Shown here: piece by piece, positions 13,003-21,044 of the stretch
Numbering within the stretch: the first letter of the stretch is position 1
Layout: each line of letters starts with the position of its first letter
From: a virus
Direction: 5' to 3' (one strand)
Length of the DNA stretch: 32,060 nt
Virus record (IMG/VR): IMGVR_UViG_3300032087_005722
Span: 1 to 32,060 of that record
The notes under the pieces: generated by a model
Seen by the model: only the letters and a program-made list of their open reading frames with translations
Databases searched by the model: none
Told to the model about the DNA's origin: nothing
Position numbers and translations under genes: made by a program

Positions 13003-14253
13003 TTGATTAAGAATTATTGTCAATTGCCAGTATCGTTACAAAAAAGCGAGGTAGGATTTCACTTCTTCCTCGCTATTTCTCAGAACAGTTCTGTATCAAA
13101 TAAATTAGTACATGATCGTTTTGGTGTCAAGATTAATTTACCTAAAAATTCTTACGTTTCGTCACAGTATCAGCTAGCTAAAAAGCTTGGCTGGACACGA
13201 AAAAAAATAAGAGTAGCGCAACAAAAGCTCCAAGATCAAGGCTATATGACAATCAAGCCATTATATTTTAAGAAACGAAAAATCGGCTCCATGTACTTTT
13301 TAAAATTTAACCAAGCTGGAGAAGCGATCGTAGATCAAGGGCCTATACTTTTAGACAGAAAATACCTATCAAAAAACTATTTTAAATTAGTGCCAAAAAA
13401 GGAAACTAAGCACAAAAAAGAGTATAATAATGGTATGAAAGACATCAACGAAATTATTAACAATTTAAGTTCAAATCAAGTCGAAGGGCCTATCATTAAA
13501 GAAGAGAAAAATAAATATCCTATTCCTTACTCCTGTAATAATGATAAAGTCACAAAAAAAGAAGCCGTCATAAAAAAGCACTGTAACCGGCAGGATCAGG
13601 ATGTCTTAAAATTTACACAATGGGCTACAAAGCACGGTTTAAACCTTAGAGAGGAGTTTAAAAACCTTGCTTATGAAGCTAATCATTACTCACCAAACAA
13701 AATTGATCTAAAAAAAGTACTTGCAGAATTGAAAGAGGAAACGCTAAATCCGCTTTACAGCATTTACAACTTGCTTTGCATGAAAGGAAAAATCATGGAG
13801 CAGGCAGGTAAGCAGCAGGAAGCAAGGTTTTTCAAGGAATGGCACAGATACGCAGAAGGTAGTTATTACGCAAGAGAAACTATAGAGCAAATAAGAGCAG
13901 CTATGTGTTTTTACCGTGACAAGATCATGAGTAAAGTAAAGCTTGAAAACCAAAAGAAACAGAAAATAGAGCAGGAAAAGGAATCAGATATACAAGCAAA
14001 TTTAACTAGAGCTGCCAGGAAATACTGGGAAGAGTTACAGGCTAGCGATAAAGAAGAGGCTGAAAAAATCATCAAGAAGGCAAATATCTTGAATATGAAG
14101 ACTAGAGGCATGTTAGACGTTGCTAAGATGTCTAATTTAAAGAATAAGAAGGCTCTCTATCAATTTGCAATGTCATGCATTGAGATAGAATTACTTAAAA
14201 TAGACGAACACAAACAAAAAATTGAGAAATTAGCGGAGATGACTCATGTATAA
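13003..14253 (+). CDS. Winged-helix replication-initiator-like protein, 416 aa
   Basis: The start is TTG at 13003, with AAAAAGGA eight bases upstream and no in-frame ATG nearby. Residues about 50-105 form a winged helix (Y-Q-L-A-K-K-L-G-W-T-R-K-K-I-R-V-A-Q-Q-K, then G-Y-M-T-I-K), as in phage O-like and DnaD-like replication proteins. The C-terminal half is helical and highly charged (K/E-rich from about 300), probably coiled coil. Position between the annealing protein and the nuclease fits an origin-binding initiator that recruits a helicase. If so, the origin may lie in or near this gene. The family assignment is tentative. Confidence 0.65.
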   Translation: MIKNYCQLPVSLQKSEVGFHFFLAISQNSSVSNKLVHDRFGVKINLPKNSYVSSQYQLAKKLGWTRKKIRVAQQKLQDQGYMTIKPLYFKKRKIGSMYFLKFNQAGEAIVDQGPILLDRKYLSKNYFKLVPKKETKHKKEYNNGMKDINEIINNLSSNQVEGPIIKEEKNKYPIPYSCNNDKVTKKEAVIKKHCNRQDQDVLKFTQWATKHGLNLREEFKNLAYEANHYSPNKIDLKKVLAELKEETLNPLYSIYNLLCMKGKIMEQAGKQQEARFFKEWHRYAEGSYYARETIEQIRAAMCFYRDKIMSKVKLENQKKQKIEQEKESDIQANLTRAARKYWEELQASDKEEAEKIIKKANILNMKTRGMLDVAKMSNLKNKKALYQFAMSCIEIELLKIDEHKQKIEKLAEMTHV

Positions 14254-15241
14254 ATTTGATTGGAGAGATTATTTGGATCGCAATAACAAAGCGATACTTG
14301 ATCTAGGTATAACTGAAGATATGTTAGAAGATATACCCGATCAATTAATTAGAGCGTTTATTTATAGAAAATATCGATCTATATCTGATAATCCTCAAGT
14401 TTATTTTGCGTATAGAGATAAGGAATTTAATTTTTATTCTACGAGGCTTAGAAACTTAACGCCTCAACTGCAAATTTTTGCTATGTATGAATTTTTTATT
14501 TGTGAGTCCTTGTACATTTCTGGCTGGAGAAATTTTGTAGATTATTTTTTGGATATGAATGATGAAGGACTGGAAAAATATGTAAAACAGTACATGACAA
14601 AACTTATTGAAAACTGGGTAAAGTTTAGCACGGATTATTGTGAAAATGCCTTTAACGATAGCTATAAACATAAAGCTTTTTTTGACGAGTTTCATTTAAA
14701 GATGGATTTAACGCATGAGAGAAAAAGGTTATTTGAGCAGCAGCCCTTATACTTTTTTACTCATTTTGGAAAGCTTTTTAAGTTGTTTATGAAATATTTT
14801 TTTGGAGCCTACCCGGAATTTGATAAGCACGGCGGTATATATACAGAAAGAAAGATAAATCCTAAAGAAAACTTTTATAAAAATGCTAAGCAAGAAAAAT
14901 TTAATCGTGAAAGTACAAGTTTCATTCCTGATAAAAATGTTATAATCACTAGTGAAACGAAAGATTCAATGCAATTAATGCAAGATGTCGAGGAACGTAT
15001 TCCCTCTAATGAAGTTAGGAAGAAATACAAAAAAAACAAAATGCAAGAATCTAGTTTTAATTGGATAAGATCAATACAAAATTTAATAAATACGTATGGA
15101 GATAACCATTATTATCACGATCAAGAACATATCATGTATACCGTATTAAGTTTTGCAATTGAAAATATTAATGGCGGAGGCCAATTATATGATTACACCT
15201 ATAAACAAATACAATCTATATACCAACAAAGCCCAAAATAA
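14246..15241 (+). CDS. Hypothetical protein, 331 aa
   Basis: Overlaps the preceding gene by eight bases. Aromatic-rich (many F, Y, W) and mostly helical, with N-terminal YKFDWRDYLDRNNKAILDLG. No known domain recognised. A central helical region (about 60-190) is followed by a polar linker (200-270) and a Tyr/His-rich C terminus. Coupling to the initiator-like gene suggests a replication partner, for example a loader, but it has no P-loop, so an AAA+ loader is excluded. Confidence 0.75.
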   Translation: MYKFDWRDYLDRNNKAILDLGITEDMLEDIPDQLIRAFIYRKYRSISDNPQVYFAYRDKEFNFYSTRLRNLTPQLQIFAMYEFFICESLYISGWRNFVDYFLDMNDEGLEKYVKQYMTKLIENWVKFSTDYCENAFNDSYKHKAFFDEFHLKMDLTHERKRLFEQQPLYFFTHFGKLFKLFMKYFFGAYPEFDKHGGIYTERKINPKENFYKNAKQEKFNRESTSFIPDKNVIITSETKDSMQLMQDVEERIPSNEVRKKYKKNKMQESSFNWIRSIQNLINTYGDNHYYHDQEHIMYTVLSFAIENINGGGQLYDYTYKQIQSIYQQSPK

Positions 15242-15261
15242 TTTCATGGAGGGCTTTGCTA

Positions 15262-15639
15262 ATGTCTTTTCTAAAATCACTCGAAAGGAAAACCGAAACG
15301 TCGGACGAAAAGTTGTGGTATTGGATACGCTGCCTTTACCCAAATTTAACTAAAATACTAGTTAGAGAACACCGTTTTTGTGAAAGAAAGTTTAGATTTG
15401 ACTTTGCTTTTGTTGATGAAAAAATAGCTATTGAGTGTGACGGCGGAACGCACTTAATTAAAACTAAAGCAGGTCAATTAGTACCTGGCAGACACAGCTC
15501 AGATAAAGATTATGAGAAAAGAAATATTGCAGCTCTTAATGGCTGGAAAATGCTGGCCTTTACTAGCAAACAAATTAAAAACGATCCTAAAGGGTGCGTT
15601 GATACGATTAAGGAGATGTACGAAAAATGGAAAAAATAG
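15262..15639 (+). CDS. PD-(D/E)XK nuclease, Vsr/DUF559-like, 125 aa
   Basis: ATG 15262 is well spaced from GGAGGG; a TTG two codons earlier is too close to it. The core reads F-R-F-D47-F-A-F-V-D-E-K-I-A-I-E58-C-D60-G-G-T-H, followed by G-R-H ... D-Y-E-K87-R-N-I-A-A-L-N-G-W-K-M-L, the layout of Vsr/DUF559-type nucleases. Such genes in phage recombination blocks often act as Holliday-junction resolvases or repair endonucleases, and that is the likely role here. Homing endonuclease is less likely because it is embedded in an operon with overlaps. Confidence 0.82.
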   Translation: MSFLKSLERKTETSDEKLWYWIRCLYPNLTKILVREHRFCERKFRFDFAFVDEKIAIECDGGTHLIKTKAGQLVPGRHSSDKDYEKRNIAALNGWKMLAFTSKQIKNDPKGCVDTIKEMYEKWKK

Positions 15640-15920
15640 AAGCTCAAGAATACGCGCAAAAATTGTTATCCGTAACATTCAGAGAAGCAATTCAGGAAAT
15701 GTTAAAAGTGATGATAGAAGGAAAGGAAAAATATAAAAAAGATGACTGGGAAACAAGATCAATAGATCATCACCTAGAACACATAAGGGCTCATTTAGCT
15801 AGCTACGATAAAAATAGAGATTTTAAGCACTTGTATGACTTGACCCATGCTATGACCAGATGTATGATGCTAACACAAGCCCTAATAAACAAAAGCCCAG
15901 ATGAGTACATGCGATTATGA
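15627..15920 (+). CDS. MazG-like/DUF5664-type protein, 97 aa
   Basis: An all-helical protein with K-Y-K-K-D-D-W ... H-H-L-E-H-I-R-A-H-L-A-S-Y ... F-K-H-L-Y-D-L-T-H-A-M-T-R. This resembles the DUF5664 pattern (K-Y-x-x-x-N-W, a His-rich helix, then D-x-x-H-A), annotated in databases as dATP/dGTP diphosphohydrolase N-terminal domain. It would trim purine dNTPs or shape the nucleotide pool. The expected second acidic helix is weak (only D-K-N-R-D), so activity is uncertain. It overlaps the nuclease gene by 13 bases. Confidence 0.6.
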   Translation: MEKIEAQEYAQKLLSVTFREAIQEMLKVMIEGKEKYKKDDWETRSIDHHLEHIRAHLASYDKNRDFKHLYDLTHAMTRCMMLTQALINKSPDEYMRL

Positions 15921-16152
15921 TGAGTTTCATCAATTCTTAGATCAAATACATACATCACTTATAGGTGATGCTAAAAAAGCTAATAGTGGATTCACTAAAG
16001 ACTTTTTTAATACTTTATTTTTAAATGTTGAGCGTAAAGATGCACTGCTTGAAATGAAATATTTTGAGAATCCAAGCCTTAGAGGTTTTGGACAGTGGAA
16101 AAGGTCGGCTCACCAGCTTGATCCAACTACTACAAAATGGCCAGAATTTTAG
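15901..16152 (+). CDS. Hypothetical protein, 83 aa
   Basis: ATG 15901 lies inside the end of the MazG-like gene (20-base overlap). The N terminus is acidic and helical; the C terminus is Trp/Pro-containing (R-G-F-G-Q-W-K-R-S-A-H-Q-L). No known domain. It ends the recombination/replication operon; a possible new promoter follows. Confidence 0.65.
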   Translation: MSTCDYDEFHQFLDQIHTSLIGDAKKANSGFTKDFFNTLFLNVERKDALLEMKYFENPSLRGFGQWKRSAHQLDPTTTKWPEF

Positions 16153-16181
16153 TATAAATTAAGCAATTTTCTTGTTTTTTT

Positions 16182-16195
16182 AGTATAATTATACT
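16182..16195. promoter_or_regulatory. Perfect 14-bp palindrome overlapping a -10 box
   Basis: AGTATAATTATACT is fully palindromic and contains TATAAT (16184-16189). The predicted start of transcription, six to seven bases later, coincides with the GTG start at 16196. A second half-site AGTATAA lies at 16151-16157. No good -35 is visible at the expected spacing, which suggests an activator-dependent or repressor-controlled promoter. Confidence 0.6.
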
Positions 16196-16411
16196 GTGAA
16201 CAAGAAAAATAAAAGATTTAATTATTTTATTAATGTAGAAGCAAAATCAGAAGCATTGTTATGCGAAAGTCTACAAGTAATAGCTAATAACGTTAAGCAA
16301 GGTTATTTTAAAAGTGAAGTTGGAGATGCAGCTGCTAGGTTTAGATACAACGCTGGAATACCTGGTAAATCATATGAGGAAATTGATAAATGGTTACGAA
16401 CGGAGACTTAG
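16196..16411 (+). CDS. Small protein, 71 aa, possibly leaderless GTG start
   Basis: GTG 16196 immediately follows the palindrome and has no ribosome site. The protein is basic, starting VNKKNKRFNYFINVEAKSEA, with C-terminal Y-N-A-G-I-P-G-K-S-Y-E-E-I-D-K-W-L. No domain recognised. It overlaps the membrane-anchored gene by 22 bases and may belong to a late rightward lysis-type cluster. Confidence 0.65.
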   Translation: MNKKNKRFNYFINVEAKSEALLCESLQVIANNVKQGYFKSEVGDAAARFRYNAGIPGKSYEEIDKWLRTET

Positions 16412-16665
16412 TTAGTAATAGGATTGCATCATTCAGAGACGAGTTAGGCTCTAAGTATCCTAAACTTAGAAACACAGACGAACTTAATTGCGCACTAGAT
16501 TTATCAAGGCTTGTACTATCTACTTTTACCAGAGATGCTCAAGTTAGGATTGAGAATCTAGAAAGTGAATTAAGTAGACTAAGAACGGTTTTTAAATATG
16601 CTATGAGTTTTATTTCTGCTTTAGTCGTTGCTTTATTGTCAAATATATTTATGAAGTTTATGTGA
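16390..16665 (+). CDS. C-terminally anchored membrane protein, 91 aa; holin candidate
   Basis: Residues 55-66 form a short coiled coil (E-N-L-E-S-E-L-S-R-L-R) and 69-90 a single hydrophobic helix (Y-A-M-S-F-I-S-A-L-V-V-A-L-L-S-N-I-F) at the very C terminus. It is next to, but convergent with, the endolysin gene. A tail-anchored protein of this size fits a pinholin or spanin-like role, but families with this layout are diverse, so the call is from topology and neighbourhood. It overlaps the genes on both sides. Confidence 0.6.
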   Translation: MVTNGDLVSNRIASFRDELGSKYPKLRNTDELNCALDLSRLVLSTFTRDAQVRIENLESELSRLRTVFKYAMSFISALVVALLSNIFMKFM

Positions 16666-16850
16666 TGATTGATAATAGTTTTTCTATACTAAATGAAGCT
16701 GTAAAACATAGCTTAGATATGAAACAATACAAAAAGCCCGACAAAGACTTGCTATGGATTAGGCGAAAGTACGAGTCGGGCGAAGATATTAAATGGTTAG
16801 AAAATCAACTTATAAAACATTATAAGAAGATAAAAAAAGAGTTAGGGTGA
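16665..16850 (+). CDS. Small basic protein, 61 aa
   Basis: Starts at ATG 16665 (shares a base with the preceding stop) or GTG 16662. Charged and helical, with L-L-W-I-R-R-K-Y-E-S-G-E-D-I-K-W-L-E-N-Q and a Lys-rich end. The last nine bases overlap the 3' end of the endolysin gene on the opposite strand. Function unknown. Confidence 0.6.
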   Translation: MIDNSFSILNEAVKHSLDMKQYKKPDKDLLWIRRKYESGEDIKWLENQLIKHYKKIKKELG

Positions 16851-17276
16851 TACAATCAAAATCTCATTTTTATCTGTCCATCTTATATCGACATGAATCC
16901 ACCCATTAGTATGTTCGATATCCTCGACGGTAGTAATTCCATAGCTCATATATTGCAGTTCATTATTGATTATATCTTGGAAAATTTCTTCGTGTGATAG
17001 TCCTTTAATATGAAAATCAAAAGCCCTTCCAAACCTATGTTGTGACATTTCAGCTCCAACTGTACACAAAGGATCTCTAAAACCTCTAAACTGATAACCG
17101 CCATGTTCTCTTGTATGCCAATTATTTATTATCATTGGTTTTTTAAATCGGTTTCTTATACATTGAGCAGCATAAACTAAACGCTTTTGTACAAACCAAG
17201 CTGCTGAATTTTTAAATTTTGAGTATATACTTTTAGGAACAAACTCTTGCAATATAAAATTATCGCTAATTTTCAT
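16842..17276 (-). CDS. Endolysin, peptidase M15-type, 144 aa
   Basis: Zinc peptidase of the M15 (D-Ala-D-Ala carboxypeptidase/L-Ala-D-Glu endopeptidase) family that cuts peptidoglycan stem peptides at lysis. Zinc ligands are visible as H80 in SQHRFGRAFDFH, D87 in the same motif and H128 in WIHVDIRW. No signal peptide, so it needs a holin. It is the last gene of the virion operon; its ATG overlaps the TGA of the coiled-coil gene upstream. Confidence 0.9.
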   Translation of the reverse strand: MKISDNFILQEFVPKSIYSKFKNSAAWFVQKRLVYAAQCIRNRFKKPMIINNWHTREHGGYQFRGFRDPLCTVGAEMSQHRFGRAFDFHIKGLSHEEIFQDIINNELQYMSYGITTVEDIEHTNGWIHVDIRWTDKNEILIVSP

Positions 17277-17524
17277 TTAAGGCTTGCTTGTATTTTTTCT
17301 ATTTTCTTGTCAAAACGCTCAATTTTCTTAACTGCCTTTTCTATTTTATTAATCTTTTCAGCAGAAATGTTTAAAAGTTGGTTGTTCTCTTTTGCATTTT
17401 TTTCAATTATCTTACATATCTGTTCAAATAAGGTTGTTATTGCTTCTACCTGATCGATAAATCTGCTTATCTTTTTTAGTGTTGATACTAGATTTAATAC
17501 TTTGAAAGCTTTTAATAATGCCAT
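17273..17524 (-). CDS. Coiled-coil protein, 83 aa
   Basis: Entirely helical: an amphipathic N-terminal part (MALLKAFKVLNLVSTLKKIS) and a Lys/Glu/Ile coiled coil (about 52-80, E-K-I-N-K-I-E-K-A-V-K-K-I-E-R-F). It has the strongest ribosome site of the region, AAAAAGGAGG. Directly upstream of and coupled to the endolysin, it could be a lysis accessory (an atypical holin acting through the amphipathic N terminus) or a virion component. Unknown. Confidence 0.7.
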   Translation of the reverse strand: MALLKAFKVLNLVSTLKKISRFIDQVEAITTLFEQICKIIEKNAKENNQLLNISAEKINKIEKAVKKIERFDKKIEKIQASLK

Positions 17525-17563
17525 TTCTATCCTCCTTTTTTATAGCGCGTCTAATTCTTATCA

Positions 17564-18421
17564 CTATATTTGTACTGCCGTATCTAACAGCTGAGATTGA
17601 CTGTAGTATCCAGATATAAAATATGTTACTCGCAAATTGAAACCGCCTCCTAAAGAAGCCTGAACAAAAACAGAATTATTGTTATCAATACCAAAAATTA
17701 GCCCTAAGTTATTACTAATTGCAGTTGCAGTTCCTATTGGGGTAGACGAATTAGTTGAAACAGCATAGATTGAATAAATGTTTGTTATCGTACCTGTTGG
17801 AATAGCAAAAAATATTCCTGCGATTGCATTTATTCCAGATGAATAATCAATGATTTTATACTTATTTGAGCCGCCAACCGTTACGTCTAATGTTTTAGTT
17901 ATAAAACCTGAGTTTCTTAACTCTTTTGATTCTAATTGCGGTTTCACATTTAAATTTAATCGAGTTGAAGAAACAGCATATCCAATAATATATGCACGTA
18001 CTCCTGGATTTGTAACTGTAATTCCTCCATCAACACCTATGTAATATGCCGCACCAACAATTAAAGATGAATAAGATTCATAAAATTGATTAGACACAGC
18101 AACAGTAGCTCCAGATGTTACTGTTTGTGTGGCTACTCCAATTACCTGCGTTATTCCAGTGTCATTTATGTTTGTTGCCTTTACTGCATTACCAGATGAT
18201 ATTCTTAATACATCTCCTGCTGATATATCCTCACCAGCAGTAACGTTAAATGTTTCTGTAGGTAAGCCTGTAAATGTTGTTGCAGTAACATTCTGAAAAG
18301 TCACATCATAGTTGCCAGAAGTTAACCAAGTAACAGACTGAGTCCAGTTGCCATCATGATCAGTCTGATCAAATGGCGTTCCGTCATACATATTTAAATC
18401 GCTTGTGGATGGTGTTGTCAT
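17564..18421 (-). CDS. Virion surface/fibre-like protein, 285 aa
   Basis: Beta-rich, Thr/Ser/Gly/Val-rich throughout. Residues about 58-160 (FNVTAGEDISAGDVLRISSG onward) resemble the DUF2190/decoration-type module, also seen in the 175-aa protein at 27237-27764. The C-terminal half (from about 170) looks like a trimeric fibre or capsid-binding domain, ending in a Tyr/Ser-rich strand region. The gene is in the virion operon, coupled by ATGA overlap. A head fibre, or a tail-spike tip with host-binding function, are both possible. Confidence 0.7.
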   Translation of the reverse strand: MTTPSTSDLNMYDGTPFDQTDHDGNWTQSVTWLTSGNYDVTFQNVTATTFTGLPTETFNVTAGEDISAGDVLRISSGNAVKATNINDTGITQVIGVATQTVTSGATVAVSNQFYESYSSLIVGAAYYIGVDGGITVTNPGVRAYIIGYAVSSTRLNLNVKPQLESKELRNSGFITKTLDVTVGGSNKYKIIDYSSGINAIAGIFFAIPTGTITNIYSIYAVSTNSSTPIGTATAISNNLGLIFGIDNNNSVFVQASLGGGFNLRVTYFISGYYSQSQLLDTAVQI

Positions 18422-19896
18422 TTTACTACTCCTCTTTCATTTTCAATTTGTTCTTGATTAGTAATTTTTCCAACAGGATCTCTTGTTATAGGTGTAAATC
18501 CTCTTGCTAAAAATTTTCCTATAACTCTAGGAACGTATTGGCCTTTAGTTATAATTTGTCTTTGAACTAATGGACTTGAAAGACCTAGCCCTGCAGCTGT
18601 AGTTAGTAATCCTGTCATAGGGTCACTAGTTATAAATCCTGTACCTGCTCCTGTTCCTAAAATTAAATTTGAAATTTTTGGCATACCTTTTTCTGTTCCA
18701 GCTAAAGCTACTCCTTTTTCATAAAACTTTTTTTGTGGAGGTAAAATATCGCTAAATGCTTTAAGCTGTTCTTGTAATTCAATTGGCTGTTCTCTTGATG
18801 TTTTAAATAATCCTTGAGCTCTTTTTCCTTTTTGAAATTTTCCTATTAATGGATCAGTTAAAGTGCTTAAATCTTCAATTTTTTTTCTAATTTCTCCTAC
18901 TTTACCTTTACTTATATCTTTAACTTCACCTCGTAATTTATTAGCTACTTTTAATAACAATTGATCTGTATCACCTAATTGAGATACTTTTAACTCATCA
19001 TTTTTTGCTGCAAATGCACCGCTTTTCCTTAGTGATCTGTCTATTTTTTGTAGTATTTCTAGTCTTCCTGCAGGACTAGGATCATTTTTTATTAAATCTA
19101 AAACACTTTTTACTGCATTTTTTGTTTCTTCTGAATATCTAGCAGTATTACCACGCATTTTATTTAATTCTTTTAAAGTATCTTCAACTACTGTATTTTT
19201 TATAAATTTTTCATCTGCTAAGGTAATAGCTTTTTGCGCTTTATCTACTTCTTTTAATTGTTGTTTGTTTAGTCTTTTTTTAACTTTAGATATTGTTTTT
19301 AAAGATTTTCTAGCACTTTTTACAACTTTTTCTAAATTTGTACCCTTAACTAATTCTGGATTTTCTATTAAATATTCTAATGATTCTGCAGGTGCACCTG
19401 ACATAGCAGACATTCCTTTTGAGACTGGTTTTTTAGCAAGTTGAAATCCTTTTCCTATTGCAGATCCGATTCCGCCTGTTACTGCATCTATAACACCTGC
19501 TTTTATTCCTGATTTTATTGCTTGGCCTGCAGTTTCACCTCTTGTTAATCCTTCAGCAATTCTTGAACCACCTGTAATACCAGCACCTATAATTCTTCCT
19601 GGTATTGTTTGTTTAAGTGCTAATCCTGCAAAAGGAGCAATTTGTGAAGCAACATTTATTGCTTTTTTTATACCTTTTGGCTTTACTGCAGCAGGCATTT
19701 GCCTAGCATCAATTTCTCGTTGTCTTTCAGCAAGTTCGTTTTCAAATTCTATAGTTTCTTTAGATTTCCAATTTAATTCTGAAGATATTTCATCAATTGT
19801 TTTTTGTTTGTCTTCTTCTGATAATGATTCAAAAGTATCACTAATATTAATTTTTATTTTTTCACCTGTATTTGGATTAGTAATATTTATTTTCAT
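18418..19896 (-). CDS. Internal virion (ejection) protein, 492 aa
   Basis: I start at ATG 19896 (GGGAGAGAG upstream), which shares one base with the previous stop; the frame continues five codons higher. The N terminus has a ubiquitin-like or docking region (M-K-I-N-I-T-N-P-N-T-G-E-K-I), then a Gly/Ala-rich hydrophobic helix region (about 70-150, G-L-A-L-K-Q ... G-G-I-G-S-A-I-G-K-G), a long Lys-rich coiled coil (180-380) and a second Gly-rich hydrophobic part (410-450). This mixture of membrane-active and coiled segments is typical of podovirus ejection proteins that make the DNA channel through the envelope. Confidence 0.75.
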   Translation of the reverse strand: MKINITNPNTGEKIKINISDTFESLSEEDKQKTIDEISSELNWKSKETIEFENELAERQREIDARQMPAAVKPKGIKKAINVASQIAPFAGLALKQTIPGRIIGAGITGGSRIAEGLTRGETAGQAIKSGIKAGVIDAVTGGIGSAIGKGFQLAKKPVSKGMSAMSGAPAESLEYLIENPELVKGTNLEKVVKSARKSLKTISKVKKRLNKQQLKEVDKAQKAITLADEKFIKNTVVEDTLKELNKMRGNTARYSEETKNAVKSVLDLIKNDPSPAGRLEILQKIDRSLRKSGAFAAKNDELKVSQLGDTDQLLLKVANKLRGEVKDISKGKVGEIRKKIEDLSTLTDPLIGKFQKGKRAQGLFKTSREQPIELQEQLKAFSDILPPQKKFYEKGVALAGTEKGMPKISNLILGTGAGTGFITSDPMTGLLTTAAGLGLSSPLVQRQIITKGQYVPRVIGKFLARGFTPITRDPVGKITNQEQIENERGVVK

Positions 19897-21044
19897 TAAT
19901 CTCTCTCCCACGTTTGACCTGTTTGAGTAGATCCTGTCTGAACTGTTTCTTTTTTAAAAGGATCAGAAAATAAAAGTTGTCTAGGATCAATAATTGCTTT
20001 TGCATTTAATTTGTCTAACTCTACTGATAAACTACCAAGAGCTTGCGCAATTGCTTCTTCAGATTGACCTTCTCTTAATGCTAATGCTGCAGATTTTAAA
20101 AGCTGAATATCTTTATCTGAAACATTACCAAGAGATCCTCCAGTTGGACTATTTTCTCTAATCTGTTGTAACCTATCTAAAGTTAAATTGGATATTATAA
20201 AATCTTTAGCAGCGTCGGCATCACGTTGAGGTTTAAAACCACCTGCTCTATAAGATCTTTGTAATACTGGATTTACTGCTAAATATTTACCTAGGTCTGT
20301 TAATTCCCATGTTCCTTGTTCATTTTGTCTAATAAGTTTATCTATATTTGTTTTAATATTTTGATTTTTCTTTAATACATTTTTATTATATGCAACTTCT
20401 TTTTGTACTTGTTTTTTTCTAGCATTTAATTCTTTTTCATTAACAAAATCTATAGATTTATCTCCAGATAGCGGAACTTTTATTAAAAATCTATCAGGTA
20501 TATTTTCTGTTTCTAATGGATCTGATATTTTTTTATAACCTTTCTGAATGAGAGTAATTTCTGTTTGCCTATCTTGTTTTTTTTGAGCTCTTAATGCTTC
20601 ATCTCTTTCATTTTGTATAGTTTTTAATTCTTCATCTTTATCTGCTTGTATTTGTAATTTTTTTCGTCTAGTTTCTTCTTCTTCTTTAAATTTTTCAGCT
20701 GCTAAAGTAGATTGTCTTTCTGCCTTTGATCTAACATTTTCATCTATTCTGCTAGAAATATTAGATAAAGCACTTGCCATAGTGTCTTCACCTTCTGCTG
20801 CTGCTACAACAGATCCAATACTAGCTAATGCAGAATATGTACTAGGATCTTTTGCAAGTTCTGTTAATTTAGAAAGGATAGGATTGTCTTGTCTGTTATC
20901 ATTAAATTGTTTCCCAGTTATTTGGTTCTGGGGAACAGAATCAGTCTGCATTTGATTTATTAATTTTGCTGCCATGTCTTCTCGATCAACTTTAAATGTT
21001 TCAGGAGGTAATTTTGCAAAATCTAAAAGTCTATTTACTGCCAT
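19896..21044 (-). CDS. Internal virion (ejection) protein, 382 aa, coiled coil
   Basis: A long K/E/R/Q-rich coiled coil (about 100-165, A-E-K-F-K-E-E-E-E-T-R-R-K-K-L) is preceded by a small Ala/Ser-rich hydrophobic stretch (Y-S-A-L-A-S-I-G-S-V-V-A-A) and followed by a mixed domain containing L-T-D-L-G-K-Y-L-A-V-N-P. Block position and composition match podovirus internal virion proteins. No transglycosylase motif seen. Start overlaps the Gly/Ala-rich gene stop by one base. Confidence 0.7.
   Translation of the reverse strand: MAVNRLLDFAKLPPETFKVDREDMAAKLINQMQTDSVPQNQITGKQFNDNRQDNPILSKLTELAKDPSTYSALASIGSVVAAAEGEDTMASALSNISSRIDENVRSKAERQSTLAAEKFKEEEETRRKKLQIQADKDEELKTIQNERDEALRAQKKQDRQTEITLIQKGYKKISDPLETENIPDRFLIKVPLSGDKSIDFVNEKELNARKKQVQKEVAYNKNVLKKNQNIKTNIDKLIRQNEQGTWELTDLGKYLAVNPVLQRSYRAGGFKPQRDADAAKDFIISNLTLDRLQQIRENSPTGGSLGNVSDKDIQLLKSAALALREGQSEEAIAQALGSLSVELDKLNAKAIIDPRQLLFSDPFKKETVQTGSTQTGQTWERD

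Noticed and set aside
15153-15353. Rightward 66-aa ORF between the 331-aa gene and the nuclease gene
   Set aside because: It overlaps two better supported genes in another frame and has no ribosome site of its own.
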